DNA of 64,000 nucleotides from Effrenium voratum (GCA_963377175.1 CAUJNA010003744.1:243128-307127); one strand, 5' to 3'. Counted from the stretch's first letter, positions 22,807-35,150 are shown. Notes: generated by a model from the letters alone, not told the origin. Program-made: numbers and translations.

Positions 22807-24930
22807 CACAGGTGGAGTACTGCCTCTGCCTCAGGCCGGGGCAACTTTGGGCTTTGGGCTTTCGGGTTCTGGGATGGGCTTCGTGGCTGTTTGTTGGGTT
22901 GGTTTTGTGGGTTTTGCGGCTGCCTCAAAGGGGACTTTTTACATACTGACTTGGAGCCAAAGCAAGGGAGAGCGCTATGAACTTCCCTTGGCTCCCATTG
23001 CTATGGCTCACTGGATTAAAGGGGACCAGTGCTTGTCCACAGCTGTGTTCCATAAAATGAACATGTTGAGTCTCAAGTGAACATGCTGGGGGTGGTTTCC
23101 ATTTGGAAACCACCATTTGGAGGCTACTCGCAATTCATTTTGCGGATATCATCTTGTTTTTGGAAGAAAGAACCCAGAAGTTGGAGCTTTGGCATGCGCA
23201 TGGGCGACTTGCGGGGGCGATTGGCTTCACTCTTCTTGTTGTGTTTTTTCCGGCATTTTCCCACCGGGCGGTCTCGCTAGGATAATCTGCGACAGCGCTT
23301 GGGTCTTTTGATTATTCCTATGTTCGTCTCAGAATGGCATCTCTCCCATATCGATGTGGGAGCAGAGAGTGTACTTTTTTTGGGGGGAAGGGGGCAATAC
23401 CACCCAAAGAAGGAAGGACACCGGCTCCCCGCCAAATCAGAGGGGAAAGTCCCTAACTTTGAGCAACATCACTGGCCACATGTGGTGCTCTCTCCTTTTC
23501 AAGGACCTCTGACTCCAGCCCGGCGACATGGGCAACAAACACTCCCACCCGCCTGGTCAAGCGCCTTTTGTTTCAACTGGGTTCCTTAAGGTGACCATTT
23601 GGAGGGGTTCTCAAAATTACTCTTGGCAAAAGTTTCACTTTCACCAACCAGTTTCAGGGTATTTTTGAGTATGTCACTTGAATGGACCCAGTTCAAGCTT
23701 TTGGTTGGAAGTAGCGCAGCTGGGGGGGGGGGTTGGAGGTCCTCCCCAAAGTAGCCCCTCGTCTTCAATGTACCCAACCACGATCAATTCCGGTGTGGTC
23801 TCTCCCCTCCAACTCCGTGTGTCAAGCGGGGGTCAAAGTGACATGTTGGCAAGGGATCAAGAACGCTCCCAGGACCAGTTGCCAAATGGCTCGTCTTCTT
23901 TGGAGGGTGCCCTTCTCAGGTTTCAAGGGAAACCAAAAGGAGACCAACCACTGGCCCCATGTTCCAGGGGCGCCAAAAAAACAACAGTTTTTTCCGTCAG
24001 GTTCCATGTTGACAGGAGCTTCGCTGTTCTTGGCAAGTTCTTCTTCTGAGTTGTTTTTTCTTCTTTTTTTTTCCCGGTTCTCTTCATGTTTAGGTCCGGG
24101 CTGCAAAAAACGTTATTTATTTTGCCAGCCCATACCAAGGGGTGTTGTTGGGACGCATGTCACATTTTGCTTGTTGTGGTTTAGTGGTTGAAATCCTCCC
24201 CATAACTGCTTAAATTTAACTGTTTGCTCCCCTTCCAACGTCAACCAAGATACCAAGTTATTGTCATGGGAGTTGGTCACCCAGTTGCAGCCTCGGCTCC
24301 GACGAGCCGGTGAGGCGACTGCATATCGTGGGGTTGGGTTGAGGGGTTGAGGGGCGACCCCTCCTTTTTTTTTTGGGGGGGGAAATACATTGGGAGAAAC
24401 CTTCCTACATGGTTGACCTGCCTCAGAGGGCTTCTACTTTCCAATACTTGGTTTTGGGGGTCTCCTTAAAGCTGTTTGGGGCTTGTTCTCCTCAAAGACC
24501 AAGGGATGAAAAAGCGGACGCTGGAGAGCATGAACGTCCACAGGGCGTGATTTCCACATCCCGTTTTTGACCATTTGCAGTCGTCCGGCTGGAATGAATG
24601 ATCCAGGGGGGAAATACAACATGTGTGCACTGCTTTGCCATGTCTAGACACCCAGTGGTTGCTTGTTTAAACCAATTTGGCCCAATTCTGGTTACGCGTC
24701 CTAGAATCCAAGGTTATTTGAGGAAACACGACTGGGAGATCACTCTTTTGCATAGCATCCTGGATGGATAAATGCTTGAGGCCGATATGTTCAAAGAGAT
24801 GTGGCGGTGTATTTTCGAGGACGCACCCGTTTTTTGGATTGCTTCCAAAGGGGAAGCCAAAAGAAACCACACGCATTCTGGGGAGGTGTTTTGCCAATCT
24901 GCAGACAAACCCTCAGTGATGCTAGTCGTA
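22807..24930. other. No gene seen
   Basis: G/T-rich intron-like sequence containing a perfect 11-bp-arm palindrome at 23091-23114 and copies of the GGGAAACCAAAAGGAGACC motif at 23924-23950 and 24846-24868. I cannot support an exon. Confidence 0.4.
23091..23114. repeat. Perfect palindrome GGTGGTTTCCA/TGGAAACCACC
   Basis: Two 11-base arms with a 2-base TT spacer. The arms resemble the dispersed GGTTTCC/GGAAACC motif in both orientations. Confidence 0.85.
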
Positions 24931-25219
24931 CGTGTACAAGCAGAGCTTGATGTATTGCTGGCTGAGATGTTGACGTTGGCAGAAACCAGCACCTGCCACT
25001 TTCTGTGAGTGGCCAAAAAAGAACCCCTTGCAGCGACAAAGTAATCGTAAGAAGGTCCCCTTTGGCATCGCAGCAAGGGTTGCTTTCCGCAGTGGGGTGG
25101 TGTTTCTACGGATGGCTGAGCTGTGCCGGGGCCGGGCAACCTTTGATTTGTCGCTGGCTCAAGCCTCCCAAGCATCTCGCTCACGGCCCCCGGCGTTCCT
25201 TAACAGTCTTTGCACAGCA

Positions 25220-26124
25220 ATGGCACCCATGAAGGCAATGAAGGCGATGAAGGCCATGAAGGCCATGAAGGCGATGAAGGCAATGAAGGCCGGATTGGCA
25301 GAATTCAGAATTGACCACCATGCTATATGTCCATTCCAAGTATCCTTTTGATTGATGTGGTCCTCCTGATGACTCAGAAGGCGACATGAGAGTGACGCCG
25401 GGCTGTGTTTGTTTCCAAAGCTGATGTTGACCACGCAGTGCTGATTCCGTCAGTTTCAGTTTGTTGAGAGAAACCATGAAGAAACCCCTTGTCTACCGCA
25501 GCGTTGCAGCCAGGCATTTCTTTGCATAACCCTGAAACAAACTGTCCTGAGCAACTATTTGGGGGCGGGGGGCAACTAATATCCATTCAGGGTGTCCCTC
25601 TGATTGATATGGTCGTTTAGACTCTAGACGATTCCGAAAGTGACATGGGAGTGACGCCGAAATGTGTGTGTGTGTGTGTTTCCCATGCCGAAGCCATCAG
25701 CCACAGTTTGTAGAAAGCACGTTTGAAGGAGAAGCACGTTTGAAGGAACCCTTTTCAACATGCAGTATTGCGGCCTTGCATCCCTATGCGTAATGTCTAG
25801 GGGACTGTCCTAAGCATGTTGTTTTGTTACGAAGACAGGTGCTGGGCATTGCTCGGAGAAGATTAGGGGAGAGAAGCTCAGCAACAATAAGCATTGCAAG
25901 TACTTGGTCCTTGCTCGACATGTGCGATCATCGGGTGCCAGGCAATGAAGGCGATGAAGGCGATGAAATCCATGAAGTCTATGAAGGCGATGAAGGCGGC
26001 CGATGACGAGGATGCGCCCGCGATGAAGAAGGCCATGAAATCGATGAAGTCGATGAAGGCGATGAAGGCGATGAAGGCGATGAAGGCCATGAAGGCCATG
26101 AAGGCCATGAAAGCCATGAAGTGA
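25220..26124 (+). CDS. Met-Lys-Ala repeat protein, array gene 1
   Basis: Exon A 25220-25288, intron 25289-25941, exon B 25942-26124 including the stop; 83 residues predicted. It starts MAPMKAMKAMK, continues as MKA and MKS triplets, has one acidic break AADDEDAPAMKK near the middle, then MKA triplets to the end. About a third of residues are Met and a third Lys. The intron is GC-AG, phase 0 (ATGAAG|GCC...CCAG|GCAATG), the same form as in the MsrA-like gene. Without splicing, exon A reads on into GLAEFRID and exon B lacks a sensible start, so splicing is inferred. CTTGCCAG or TTAACAG shortly upstream could be a spliced-leader acceptor. The short Met/Lys/Ala tails of dinoflagellate histone-like proteins come to mind, but no DNA-binding domain follows. 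Function is unknown; nucleic-acid or polyanion binding is my guess. Confidence 0.7.
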
Positions 26125-26639
26125 GAGGCAAGAGCGGATCGAATCTCACCTAGCTCGTGGCGTTTGAATGCCAGACTTGATGGCCCAGACAGCATCGCGG
26201 GGCTGGGAGGGATTTTCTCTGGTCCATAGGGCCAGTGATCGATGTACAGGGTGTGTGAAACAAGCAGAGCGCGCCAGCCTCACATGAATGAAGAGCACCG
26301 CTGGCAAGCAGGGTGCGAGTTGCTGTAGATGTGTTGCTGCATGTGACATCTCTTGATGGATGCACACTGTTGCATTCAAAGATGTGTTGCAACAAGGTGC
26401 CATCCCTTGATGACTGCAAGAGGGACACTTGGCAGAGGTGGACCAGTTGGCAGAGGTGGACCAGTATTCCTGGAGGTCGATGCTTAATTGGCAGAAACCA
26501 GTGCTTCAAGCAGTAGGGCTGTTTCCTTTGGCTGAGCTGCGCTAGCACAGCGCCAAGTAGAATTCGATTCCTTGCTGGCTCAAGCCTCCCAAGCAACTCG
26601 CTCACGGCCCGCAGCGTTCTTGCAAGTCTCTACGCTGCA

Positions 26640-27585
26640 ATGGCACCCATGAAGGCAATGAAGGCGATGAAGGCCATGAAGGCCATGAAGGCGATGAAGG
26701 CAATGAAGGCCAGATTGGCAGAATTCAGAATTGACCGCTTGACCGTTGGATTGGCAACACCCTTGCATCCTGCGGAAGTGTTTCCTGTTAAAGGGGGAAA
26801 CGATATATGTCCATTCCAAGTATCCTTTTGATTGCTCCTGATAACTCAGAAGATGACATGAGAGTGACGCCGAAATATCAAATATGTTTGTTTACAAAGC
26901 TGATGTTGACAAGCGCAGTGCTGATTCCGTCAGTTTCAGTTTGTTGAGAGAAACCATGAAAGAACCCCTTTCCTACTGCAGCGTTGGATCCTGGCATTGC
27001 CATGCGTAATTCTCTTGCATCTGTCCTAAACACATTGGGGGCGGGGGGCAACCAATATCCATTCAGGGTGTCCCTCTGATTGATATGGTCGTTTAGACTC
27101 TAGACGATTCCGAAAGTGACATGGGAGTGACGCCGAAATGTGTGTGTGTGTGTTTCCCATGCCGAAGCCATCAGCCACAGTTTTTAGAAAGCACGTTTGA
27201 AGGAGAAGCACGTTTGAAGGAACCCTTTTCAACATGCAGTACCGCGCCTTGCGTAATGTTCAGGGGACTGTCCCAAACATGTTGTTTTGTTGCGGGCACA
27301 GGTGATGGGCATTGTTTTGAGAAGATTGGGGGAGAGCTCAACAACAAAAGGCATTTGCAAGTACTTGGTCCTTGCTCGACATGTGCGATCATCGGGCGCC
27401 AGGCAATGAAGGCGATGAAGGCGATGAAATCCATGAAGTCTATGAAGGCGATGAAGGCGGCCGATGACGAGGATGCGCCCGCGATGAAGAAGGCCATGAA
27501 ATCGATGAAGGCGATGAAGGCGATGAAGGCGATGAAGGCAATGAAGGCCATGAAGGCCATGAAAGCCATGAAAGCCATGAAGTGA
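26640..27585 (+). CDS. Met-Lys-Ala repeat protein, array gene 2
   Basis: Exon A 26640-26708, intron 26709-27402 (694 bases), exon B 27403-27585 with stop; 83 residues. The architecture and acidic break are those of gene 1. Exon B has one MKS fewer after the break and one MKA more, so total length is kept at 60 codons. If the intron were retained, exon A would read RLAEFRIDRLTVGLATPLHP. The conserved tail after the stop runs to about 27745 and is then cut by unrelated repeats. Confidence 0.7.
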
Positions 27586-27761
27586 GAGGCAAGAGCGGAT
27601 CGAATCGTGGCGTTTGAATGCCAGACTTGATGGCCCAGACAGCATCGCGGGGCTGGGAGGGATTTTCTCTGGTCCATAGGGCCAGTGATCGATGTACAGG
27701 GTGTGTGAAACAAGCAGAGCGCGCCAGCCTCACCATATGAATGAAGGGTGCTAGTTGGGAA

Positions 27762-27900
27762 GGGGGGTCATCTGTGCACGTGGTGAGGCGGTCTTCTGTG
27801 CACGTGGCCAAGCGGTCTTTTGTGCACGTGTTTTTTGTATGGTTTGTTCAGACCTCATGGTATTTACAGCTAATCGGCCTGGTGATTTGTGCACGTGCTG
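27762..27900. repeat. TGTGCACGTG-containing ~22-bp repeat
   Basis: Three close units of GGTCTTCTGTGCACGTGG type, with a fourth TTTGTGCACGTGC copy near 27887. They mark the left edge of the block that interrupts the array. Confidence 0.75.
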
Positions 27901-28364
27901 ACCAAAAAAAGGCTGTTTTGCTTGGGTTCTTCCACACATCAGAGGCCGGAAATGTGTTCGAGTTGGATTGAAATCACGAAGGTTCGCAGTACGATCGTTA
28001 TCTTCACAACGTCGCATGATTCCAGCAGTGATTCAGCTAGATTAGTCGAATGACCTTGACAGTCTTTTTGGGCACCGCATGATTCCACAAGTGAATTAGA
28101 TCATATTCTTGGCCTGACTTCAGGCCTGGTTTCTTCTGTCAATTCACGTTGTGTTCATGAGGGCTGTTTCGATGATCATACGGTTCGTTACTGCAAGCTT
28201 TGTGATAGCACTTGATTTTGTTGATACTTATTGCTTTGAATGTTTGATGCGCACGCAATACTGCAATACTTTCTGAGTCCGCACTTTTTGTTCACGAAAG
28301 GAGCAGCCAACCCCCAAATAGTGACCAGCAATCCAACTCGAAAAGTAGCACATGAGTCCAAGCA

Positions 28365-29062
28365 TGTCAGCCCCCCCGCCCGGCTACCTCCCCCCCGTTT
28401 CCTACCGAGACTTGCCACCCCTCCCCCTCCCAATGGTGCGTGACTTGGCTCGCGTGAACGTCGAAGCTAACCACCGTCCACCAACGCTTACCACCCACCC
28501 ACGTGAATTGGTTCGCGCAAACATCGACGCTTGCCAACCCCCCCCCCCCCCCCCACCCACGTCCCGCCGACGCTTACCATCCACTCACCCTCTTGTTGGT
28601 TCGCGTGAGCGTCGAAGCTTGCCACCCCCCCCTACTCCCACCGACGCTTACCATCCACCCACTTGATTTGCGTGAACATTGAAGCTCCCCTTGCAACCCC
28701 TCGTCCCACCAACGCTTACCCCCCACTCCCCATCAACATCAATCCACCCACCCGCGTGAGTTGGTTCGCGTGAAGGTTTACCGCCCCCCCTCCCCCCAAA
28801 CCACGCGTCCACCGACGCTTGCCATCCACACACCCGCGTGAGTTGGTGCGCGTGAACGTTGAAGCTTGCCACCCCATCCCCCCCAATCTGGTTCACGTGA
28901 ACGTCGAAGCTTACCACCCCCCTCCCCCCCAAACCACGCGTCCCACAAACACCTACCAGGCGCGCGTCCCCCATACCCACCCGCGTGAGTTGGCGTGCAA
29001 GCTTACCACCCCCCACCCACCCACGTGAGTTCGTGCGCGTGAACGTCGAAGCTTACCAACCC
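28365..29062. repeat. C-rich minisatellite, ~60-90 bp units
   Basis: About nine imperfect units combine CGCGTGAACGTCGAAGCTTACC, ACCCCCC runs and CCACCGACGCTTACC (elements listed in order, each variable). The Pro/His-rich frames are artefacts. The strand is strongly C-rich (G-poor) throughout. Confidence 0.85.
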
Positions 29063-29685
29063 CCCAGCGGCCGCAAAGAAACTACTTGAGTGAGCGCAGC
29101 CTATACGCCACGTCCGCTTCGTGTTGGTATACATGTGTGTCATTGGCGCGGTTATGGAAGCGGGCAGCCCCAACCGTCGCAGCAATTCGATGGCGAGGTG
29201 GACGTCTATTTGTCGAGGCGCGCTGTGTAGTCAAGGCTTACGCCAGCGACCTGCTGGTCACCAGTCCTGGCCTTTGCCAGTTTGCCTAGTATAGGCGCAG
29301 TTGCTGTCAAGGTGGATTTACCTGCCGTGGAGCTCTGAAAGAATCCAACGTTGCATCCACTTGCTTAGATGGATATATCGAAGGCTGCTCCAGGCACGCA
29401 GAGCGGGCGAAGCCGAATGTGGCCATCAGTACTTTTTCCGCCCTTGGGCAGAGAGGATCAGCTGGCCATTTTCCAGCGCTCTAGCCCTTCCCAGGCACTC
29501 AGGGGCAGGGCTTGGAGTTCAAACCCGCGGCATCCATCCCCGCCCGCCGTGGCGCGTAAGCCCTTGGCAGCTTTATCATTACGCATGGGTGTGTCTGGCA
29601 CAGGTGCCCGCATTCCTGAAAGAACTGTGCCCTTTTTTTAGTGCATGGAGTTTTGCCGAACTGCTCCTGACTTCGGCGCAGAAGT

Positions 29686-32344
29686 TCATCGGGCATTGCT
29701 TGGGGATGGTTGGTGAACGCGTCTGGAGTGTCGAGTATGGGAACACGCACGCTTCTGCAGATGCTTGGCTAGCGTTTCCTGCTCCGTGCGCAGTTTGCCA
29801 ACAAGCTGTCGCAAGCGGTCAATGTGGGTCAAGTCAGGAAGTTGCGAGTCATCTAACGTGCTGACGCAATACTCTACGGATGCTTCTAGCGAGCGACTGG
29901 ATTTGAACTGCGTGTGCGTCCGGTGAAGTGAGTACGATGCCAAGCCGGTGGACTTCCAGCTGGAGCTTGGCAAGGGGACAGCTTTGTCCATTACTTCTGT
30001 CAGCAGGTTGCGTGTCGTGTAGGGAGGCGCAGAGCCCTTTGGTTTTTTGGGAGCTGCTTCAGCGGCATGATTCCACGGCTTCCACATTTCGTCTACATCT
30101 GCAGCTTGTTGCGCTGCTTGCCATTGTGACAGTGGCGCTACACACGCAAAGGCGGCGTCAAATTGCGCAGCAACGCCGCTTGCTTGCTCCTTGGGCAGGC
30201 GCCTGGTTGAGATAGCGCGCGGTGGGAAGAAGCTGTTGCACTGTAAGCTGCACGGGACACTCGAGCCAAACGCCAACCGGAAAGTGGTTGACCATAAGGT
30301 CAGCGACAAGAGGCAGTGCAAGTGTGTTGACAAGAAGCAACCGACTCTTCTCCCATTCACACCAGCTCCACACATAGTGGCTTGGCAGCTACCAGTACAG
30401 CTAAGTACGAAAGCAGGGTCATGCCAATTGCCGCTATGAATGGCAGTAACGACTGCCTCAGAGTTATTCGCTGGGCAAGAGACTCTTTTCAAGCCTCATC
30501 CTTTTGCGAGTGGAATGATTGTATGCACTGCGCTATCCTGGGCAGTCGTGGCTATTTTGCTAAGACAGGCAACCCCGCTCGCGCAAGGGCCGCCTCCGTC
30601 TTCTTTGCGCGGTCTCGGATCACTGTGGCACATCGTAAAACCCGCACGCCTGGCACGCTCACGCACGCGCTGTGGCATCCTGGGCAATTCGCGTCTCTGT
30701 GACAAGCCAGGTGCTGGCGCCACTTGGGCGCAATACTACGTGCTCACTTGCGGCAGAGCATCCCTCCCTGCTTACTCATGGGTTCGGGCAGCTTGTGAAG
30801 CGTCATTGCTCTGCGTGTTCGGCCAACTCTCTTGGGGCACTGCTGCTTCCTGTGGCTGTCTTACACGCTAACAAGCGGTTCAAAGTGGCATTGGTCTTGG
30901 AAATGCAATCGCCACACGTGCATGGAGTTTGGCAGGGGTAGTGGGCCGGAGTGCCGCCGCAGGTTTGCTCAAGCGCACCTGGCCATATGTTGCCACATCT
31001 CATGGCTTGCGCGTACGGCAGCCAACAAAGGCCGGTATCTTGCTGCGCCCATTGGCAGTGTTGTTGGCCCTTCCATATCACCGTGCCTGCTGAAAGAGCC
31101 GTGGTGTCACAGACGATGTTTCGCAGGTCACGAGGCCTCAGCCCAGTGAAGTGACTCAAGGAGCTAAACGTACACATTCCGTCGCCATCGACCTTGCTGG
31201 GGGCAAATTGGCGCGTAGACAGACGTTGCCCACCCCGGCAGAGCTTGGAGCAGGCAGGCGGCAAGCAGGCTTTGACCCCTTGCCAGTTGCATTGCTCACA
31301 TGTGAACGTAAAGCCTCGTACGTGACAAAGCCTGTGACCTCCAGGATGGCCTTTGGCCCAGGACTGCAGATTGCGAATACGCGCTTCTTTCACTGCAGCA
31401 GCTTGTCTTTGGTGGCCTGGCTCTGAGAATGTTTGGCTAACGGATCGCCCTCCTTTGGGTGCATTAGAGCAATGTGTTGTGTCTTCAGCACGTGCTTATT
31501 CTGTGTTTGGCCGGAAACGAAAAACTCACACCACGGGCACGCCCACCATATGTGATCGGCTTTTGCAATCTCAGGGTTGGGTGGGCAAGGCGTGTTGCTG
31601 CTGGCTGTTGAGGATGTGTGTGTCTGCGGCTCTTGCGCAGAAGTGTCACTCACCCGCGGCTTTTTGAGCGCCGCAATCTCCTGCAACTGGGCACGGGCGC
31701 CGTAACTGACGCTCCTCGGGCTTACAAACTTTATGAATTTGGTTGTCAGCGACTTCGCGCTGGCATTCCGCAAGCGGAACATTTACACTTCGTTCTGCAC
31801 TAGGAATGCTTTCGGATGCGTTACATGCAATTGAATTTGCTTGGGTTTGGTTAGGCCCAGATTCTACACGTAGACTATCGAGTGGGCAGCCCCCCTTCGC
31901 ATCCTCGTTGCCGCCTGCTGGCCGGCCATGATCTGCTGCATCATGACGACTTTTTTCGTCTTCGGTGGTCTCACTCTCCACATGTTCTTTCGAGCACAAA
32001 GACCGCTCTGATGGGTTTGAGCGGCCATTTGGCCTCGATGTAATTTGGAGGTGCCTCCTCTTGGGAGCCATTTGTAATAGCCTGGCTGGCGCATGGAGAA
32101 AGCATGATACCGGCCACGATGTATGGAGCAATCGCGCAAAACGCCCTGATCTCTGTGGTGCTGGTGGCGGATTCGTATGCTGACCAATGACATGCTGACC
32201 AATGACACGCAGATCTAGGATCGACTGACAATAGCAGCAACCAGAAAGCACCAAGCGGACATTGTCTGCGGTGCTGCCTTCAAAGCCCGACTTGTCTGGA
32301 CGCCAGGACCAAAGAGCAGACTCCAAACAAAGATGGCGATGCAC
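29686..32344 (-). pseudogene. Decayed minus-strand coding region, OTU-like and zinc-finger motifs
   Basis: Three coding-like minus-strand frames follow one another with shifts between them. 32344-31646 includes MAPKRRHLQITSRPNG, a charged, Ser-rich segment. 31782-31390 contains CPWC..., a C-x2-C-x11-H-x5-H zinc-finger spacing. 31393-30803 contains KVDGDGMCTFSSLSHFTGL then RPRDLRNIVCD, resembling the Asp/Cys box of OTU-type cysteine proteases (Cys at about 31174), with a CEQC pair upstream. 30492-29686 has a coding-like C-terminal half (about 30190 down), rich in Gln/Ala then Lys/Ser. Neighbouring frames overlap where one loses sense and the next gains it, as expected for frameshift decay or a missing intron. 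It lies wholly inside the block that interrupts the array and may be cargo of a mobile element; I see no reverse transcriptase or transposase. Confidence 0.4.
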
Positions 32345-32376
32345 AGAATGCTAGGCGAGCAGACCCGCGGCTTCGC

Positions 32377-32709
32377 TTGCAGGATTGGCAACGGCAACAG
32401 CCAGCCGCACCTGCGGCTGCTCTTGTCCCAGTGGAGCACAATACAGATGCGTTTCGAGCTGAGCATGCAGGTAACCTGGTGAGCGCCATGCGGAACCGCA
32501 CGCCTGTGGGGTCTACATCACGGATGTGGTCACAGCGGACCAGATTGCCGCTCGTCTTCCAAGACACCCTTCTGACAGAGACTCCCGCTTTGTGGAGCGA
32601 CGTTCAAGGTGTTTTGTGCCTGACCCTGGATGCTTCGAACAGCCTCGCACACTCACATTCTTGGATCGAGGAATTCTTCGCACAGTGCTTCAGGCGCTCT
32701 GAGGCCTGA
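32377..32709 (+). CDS. Open frame, unknown, possibly decayed
   Basis: A plus-strand frame of 110 residues begins at QDWQRQQPAAPAAALVPVEH and ends WIEEFFAQCFRRSEA. Amino-acid balance is protein-like, with few rare residues, and the frame stays open somewhat upstream of the first Met. It is divergent to the decayed minus-strand region and overlaps its presumed promoter side. No family is recognised. The minus strand is also open, so I am not confident. Confidence 0.3.
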   Translation: MQDWQRQQPAAPAAALVPVEHNTDAFRAEHAGNLVSAMRNRTPVGSTSRMWSQRTRLPLVFQDTLLTETPALWSDVQGVLCLTLDASNSLAHSHSWIEEFFAQCFRRSEA

Positions 32710-32954
32710 GATTCAAGAAATGCAAGAGGCCCAGCCAGAATACTCTGCCAAGGATGCCAGGTAGAGGCTGACACAGCTGGGCATCGCTTCTGGCGATGTC
32801 CGGCCACTGCGCCGCTCAGACATAGGTTTCTACCCAATGCCCCCACTGAGGCCGAGCTGCCTGTGTTGCTGTCGCGATTTGACGTCGCAGTTACCTGTGT
32901 ACCGTTGGCCGCCGTGCAGAATATCCAATGGTTCCTTGTTGCCGCTGTCAGAGC

Positions 32955-33172
32955 CACTTCTTGCAACTTGCAGCATTTGCAACGACAGCTGCCAGAGAGT
33001 TAATGTCGCTCGGAGTATGCTGCGGCGTGAGATTTGCGCTCAGTTTGTGATGATCACATTGAATGCAACACATCCTACATATTTTGCAATAAAGTGAGCT
33101 CTGTGCCGATGACGTGTTGCGCGCCTGCAACTTGCAGTTTTTGCAACGCCAGCCGGCCAGCAGTTTATGCCT
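32955..33172. repeat. Pair of ~45-bp direct repeats
   Basis: CTTGCAACTTGCAGCATTTG...CAGTTAATG-like sequence at about 32960-33005 recurs at 33124-33170 (CTGCAACTTGCAGTTTTTG), with about 160 bases between starts. Confidence 0.6.
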
Positions 33173-33424
33173 TTCAAAAAATTATCCCGGCAAGAGACCC
33201 CAAATAGTATTGCAGAAGCATAGAAAGACGTTAAGTAAACACTGACGCCTCTCCCACCTGATGAGATCGTAAACACGTCGATGCTCCTGCTCAAGCGTAG
33301 CTTCTGATGAGCAAGCTTAGCATCATGCTGCGGGAATGCACTTTATGTACAAACTTTGGACTTGAAAGTTGCGAGCCTCGTGCCATGTCCACGCACTTCG
33401 TACACTCATACACAGTTACAGCTT

Positions 33425-33745
33425 TGCAGCTGGAGCTCCGGAGCGCACTTCGCGTAGGACTTTTGCACTAAAAGCCTGCTAATTTCGAGCTGGAGCTGCG
33501 GGGGCGCACGTCGCGCACTACTTCTGCGCTGAAAAGTTGCGATTCTCAAATTTCAATCTGGAGCTGCGGGAGTGCACTTCCAGTACTACTTTTGTACAAG
33601 CCGGAGCTCCGGAGTGCTCTTCCCGTACTACTTTTGTACCTAGAAGTTGCGAATTTCGAGCCGCAGCTGCGGGAGCGCACTTTGCGCGCTAGCTTTGTAC
33701 GTAAACGTTGCCCGTGCAGCCGGAGATGCGGGAGGGCACTTCGCA
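33425..33745 (+). repeat. GAGCTGGAGCTGCGGGAG tandem repeat
   Basis: Five to six imperfect units of about 50-70 bases have the order (G)GAGCTGCGGGAGCGCACTT, CGC(G)(T/C)ACTACTTTTG, then AAAAGTTGCGAATTTCGAG. The array stops where the 73-bp array begins. Confidence 0.75.
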
Positions 33746-33760
33746 CCTTGCACGGCACCA

Positions 33761-34476
33761 CAGCGAGAGCACTTCGACACGCACGATCTCCGCAGAGGGT
33801 TTGCCGAGCTCAAGACACATTCGCACGGCGCCACAGCGAGAGCGCTTCGACGCACACGATCTCTGCAGAGGGTTCGCTGAGCTCAAGACACGTTTTCACG
33901 GCGCGACAGCGAGAGCGCTTCGACACGCGCGATCTCCGCAGAGAGTTCGCCGAGCTCAAGACACATTCGCACGGCGCCACAGCGAGAGCGCTTCGACACG
34001 CGCGATCTCCGCAGAGGGTCAAGACACATTTGCACGGCACCACAGCCAGAGCGCTTTGACACGCACGATGTCCGCAGAGGGTTCGCCGAGCGCAAGACAC
34101 ATTCGCGCGCCGCAGCGAGAGCGCTTCGACACGCACGATCTCCGCAGAGGGTTCGCCGAGCTCGAGACACCGCGCCACAGCGAGAGTCGGCGAGCTCAAG
34201 AGACATTTGCGCGGCGCCACAGCGAGAGCGTTTCGACACGTGCAATCTCCGCAGAGGGTTCGCCGAGCTCGAGACACATTCGCACGGCGCCGCAGCGAGA
34301 GCGCTTCGACACGCACGATGTCCGCAGAGGGTTCGCCGAGTTCAAGACAAATTCAACGGCGCCAAGCGAGAGCGCTTCGGCACGCACGATCTCCGCAGAG
34401 GGTTCGCCGAGCTCAAGGAAAATTCGCTTGGCGCCACAGCGAGAGCGCTTCGACACGCACAATCTCCGCAAAGAGT
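33761..34476 (+). repeat. 73-bp tandem repeat, ~11 units, open in several frames
   Basis: Units start at CAGCGAGAGCGCTTCGACAC and continue with CGATCTCCGCAGAGGGTTCG, CCGAGCTCAAGACACATTCG and CACGGCGCCA. Starts are 33761, 33834, 33907, 33980, 34043, 34113, 34178, 34220, 34293, 34363 and 34437: 73 bases when intact, 42-71 when deleted. Because 73 is not a multiple of three, each unit shifts frame, yet the plus strand stays open for 290 codons (33708-34580), and over 160 codons are open on the minus strand. A partial unit recurs at about 34690. A coding role is possible but unproven. Confidence 0.9.
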
Positions 34477-34499
34477 TCACTTTTGTCTTGCAATGCTTG

Positions 34500-35150
34500 C
34501 AAATGAGTGAAACACCGCGCCTGCCACGAGATTCACAGAGCCTGTTTATGAACATGCTGCGCCTGCCACCTATCCTATAGCAGCAGCGCAAAACGTACTG
34601 CGCCCGCCGCGAAAGACGCACGGCAGTCTCACAGAATGCTGCGCTGGCCATACAATTCTGCGGCAAAACGCAAATCCGAAAATCGGCGCGGCGCCACAGC
34701 GAGAGCGCAGTTTTGAAGAAAGGTCCGTTTCATGCGAAGCTGTCGCACGAAAAACAACTTTTTGCGACAACCGCCATGGTTTTAGAGCTCCGCTTGTCCA
34801 AGCCTGACCCGACAAGAAGATATCACCGCGTGGCGGCCCTGCCATCCAAAAACGCACTTTGGTCTCAACAAACGCGTTTCTCACGAGGCTGCGACGCGCC
34901 TCCGATGTGACACGCCCCTGCCAGAAAAAGAATGATATTTGCTGCAAAAACGCATACGGAACGAGGCTTCTAGCCCGCACCTCCAAACGGTTGCCCCTGC
35001 CAGCAACAAACAAAACTGCGAACGGCACCACAACGAGACGCACGCACTGGTCCGCACCTCAATTTCGTGCGAGACTGTCGCACCGAAGACAACTTTTACG
35101 CACAGGGCCAGCACTTTGAGCCCGCACCTCGATCTACACCAGGCCTTAAC
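34500..35150. other. Degenerate repeats, no clear gene
   Basis: Contains relics of the CGCCTGCCACGA unit (34508-34610) and loosely repeated GACTGTCGCAC(G/C)...CAACTTTT and CCCGCACCTC elements. No convincing exon. Confidence 0.45.

Noticed and set aside
28365..29062. CRISPR-like array
   Set aside because: Units are variable in length and sequence, with no uniform repeat/spacer structure; it is a C-rich minisatellite in eukaryotic DNA.
29928..30871. Plus-strand frames of 95-143 codons
   Set aside because: They lie opposite the better minus-strand coding signal and show weaker composition.
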